From NCBI GenBank assembly GCA_964642855.1, contig CAZXSK010000094.1:1-9391 (forward strand): 9,391 nucleotides of DNA, given 5' to 3'. Every line of letters starts with the position of its first letter. Positions within the stretch are counted from its first letter, which is position 1. Made by a program: the position numbers and the translations under genes. This document shows positions 8,333 through 9,391 of this stretch, piece after piece. This DNA is from CAZXSK01 sp964642855. GTDB taxonomy: Bacteria > Planctomycetota > Phycisphaerae > SM23-33. Below the pieces are notes generated by a model. The model had not been told where the DNA came from. It saw only the letters and a list, made by a program, of their open reading frames with translations, and searched no databases.

Positions 8333-9391
8333 TTAACGCTGCTTGAGGGCCTTTTTCATCTCGTCGGCCAGGTGGCCGGCCTTCTTCTGGCGCTCGGCGA
8401 GCTTCTTGTGCTCGACCTTTGCCGCTTCGGCGGGAAGCTTGCCCTGCTTGGTCTCGCGGTTGAGTTCGACCGTCCGCTGGTAGACCTGCTTCTGCATCGA
8501 CAGCAGCAGTTTGAGTTCGGCTACCGGGGGAACCAGCGGAGGCTTCTTGCCGCCGCCGCCACCGCCTCCGCCGCCACCGCCTCCACCGCCGCCCTGCTTC
8601 TTGAGCTGCAACTCGGCCAGTGATTCGCGGATGGCGCCGATCATCTCTTCCAGCGTTTCCTCGACGTCCTTTTGGACGGTCTGGGTGAGATTGCCGGCCT
8701 TCTTCTCTGACAGCAGCGTCTGGAGGCCCTGGAGATCCTTGCGGACCTCTTCGAGAATCTCGGGGAAGACCTTGGTCGTGCCTTCCTTGACGAGCATGTC
8801 GCGGATCTTGACGATCTCCTCCGAGAGGCGACCCTCGCCGTTGGCGAGCTTGTTGGTCAGCGTCAGGGCCTGCTCGCGGTCGTACGAATCATCCTTGCCG
8901 CGGGCCTGGTAGATCTTCTCGGTCTCGGTGCTGATGGCCTTCTGGCGATCGAGAACCTTCTGGAGCATTTCGTCGATCTTCGCCAGCGCCTCGGCTTGGG
9001 CCATGTCCTGCTCCTGGGCGATGGCTTCCTCCAGCTCTTCCTTGGCTTCTTCGAGCTGGTCGATCGCTTCTTTCTGGTCCTGGTTGGCCTGACCGCTCTT
9101 GCCTTGGCTGAGGCCCTGGGAGGCCTTGCCCATCGAGCCCGACGCGCCCTTCATGGCCTTCTGGCCGGGGGAAGATGACGAGCCGTCCTCGTCGAGCTTC
9201 TTGGAGGCGTCGTCGGCGTCCTTGGCCAGTTCGTCCTGCTTGTCGGCCTGCTTATCCTGGTTCTTCTTGGCCTCTTCAATTTTGCGACGCGTGAGCTGGG
9301 CCAGCTTGTACTGGTCCTTCTTGAGCTGCTCAAGGGCGTCGATGGCGTCCTGCTGATCCTTCGTCGCCTCCTTGGGCTGCTGCTCGCCGAG
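8333..9391 (-). CDS. C-terminal part of a large helical Lys/Glu/Gln-rich protein with a poly-Gly linker (partial, 5' end outside window)
   Basis: The frame is open from the window edge to a stop at 8333, giving 352 visible residues. The first internal Met (9154) is not a credible start, because the frame continues upstream without a stop and with the same composition. Visible residues 1-70 are charged heptad-like helix, about 71-106 a Ser/Gly/Gln-rich linker, and about 107-264 long amphipathic helices containing FPEILEEVRKD and a following EETLEEMIGAI segment. Residues 267-281 are 15 consecutive Gly, followed by KKPPLVPP and a final helix beginning AELKLLLSMQKQVYQRT. No enzyme motif, and no signal peptide or membrane segment, is seen in this part. 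From memory, the FPE...EEMI helices followed by a low-complexity linker and a PLVxxxAELK..R.Q..V..RT segment match a widespread, unnamed family of large planctomycetal proteins that usually have a Q/P-rich linker. That assignment is inference. A terminator-like hairpin after the stop suggests it ends its own transcription unit. It lies just upstream of, and in the same direction as, the paralog pair. Confidence 0.85.
   Translation of the reverse strand, partial: LGEQQPKEATKDQQDAIDALEQLKKDQYKLAQLTRRKIEEAKKNQDKQADKQDELAKDADDASKKLDEDGSSSSPGQKAMKGASGSMGKASQGLSQGKSGQANQDQKEAIDQLEEAKEELEEAIAQEQDMAQAEALAKIDEMLQKVLDRQKAISTETEKIYQARGKDDSYDREQALTLTNKLANGEGRLSEEIVKIRDMLVKEGTTKVFPEILEEVRKDLQGLQTLLSEKKAGNLTQTVQKDVEETLEEMIGAIRESLAELQLKKQGGGGGGGGGGGGGGGKKPPLVPPVAELKLLLSMQKQVYQRTVELNRETKQGKLPAEAAKVEHKKLAERQKKAGHLADEMKKALKQR
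8549..8593 (-). repeat. Poly-glycine tract (15 Gly codons)
   Basis: Fifteen consecutive Gly codons, mostly GGC with scattered GGT and GGA, lie inside the partial helical gene. They are flanked by Gln and two Lys on one side and two Lys then Pro-Pro on the other. The mixed codons form an imperfect trinucleotide repeat. The tract probably encodes a flexible linker between the long helical region and the last helix, and could vary in length in steps of one codon. Confidence 0.9.

Noticed and set aside
8511..8912. Plus-strand open frame with a poly-proline run
   Set aside because: The run is the antisense reading of the glycine codons in the helical protein, and nothing else supports a gene.

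Overview
The window is GC-rich bacterial DNA carrying six genes, all on the minus strand, so it reads from position 9391 down to 1. Several traits point to a planctomycete, possibly Phycisphaerae-like. They are an exported NPCBM-domain protein, large exported coiled-coil/TPR proteins with poly-Q or poly-G linkers, a bacterial GH38 alpha-mannosidase, and C-terminal motifs I remember from planctomycetal envelope proteins. The placement is from family resemblance only, because no rRNA or other marker gene is present.

Layout in transcription order. (1) The right edge (9391-8333) holds the 3' part of a large, very helical Lys/Glu/Gln-rich protein with a 15-residue glycine run. A strong hairpin that looks like a terminator follows its stop codon. 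(2) The 194-base gap 8139-8332 contains that hairpin, a 10-bp palindrome, a near-consensus sigma-70-type promoter (TTCACA, 17 bp, TATAAT) and a stem-loop that would lie at the very 5' end of the new transcript. (3) Two adjacent paralogous exported TPR-like proteins follow (8138-7014 and 6936-5638). They share an N-terminal helical block, a TPR-like block containing MPDRLSF and a C-terminal Trp-containing motif, but have completely different linkers: acidic in the first, poly-Q/Gly-Gln in the second. (4) An exported protein with about four small beta repeats and a C-terminal NPCBM domain (5641-4430) overlaps the second paralog by ATGA. (5) QueG, epoxyqueuosine reductase (4401-3349), follows after 28 bases. 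(6) After a 140-base gap comes a cytosolic Ams1/MAN2C1-type GH38 alpha-mannosidase (3208-119). (7) The last 118 bases hold no recognised gene but contain a short 10-bp-period repeat.

How they may work together (inference): the four upstream proteins look like parts of one cell-envelope system. They comprise a long helical protein, two secreted TPR scaffolds with disordered linkers, and a secreted carbohydrate-binding-like protein. The conserved promoter, short gaps and start/stop overlap make co-transcription from about 8215 through at least 4430 likely. QueG (tRNA queuosine synthesis) and the mannosidase (cytosolic mannoside breakdown) are ordinary enzymes that may simply ride on, or follow, this unit. 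The envelope gene set is the least described and most interesting part of the window.
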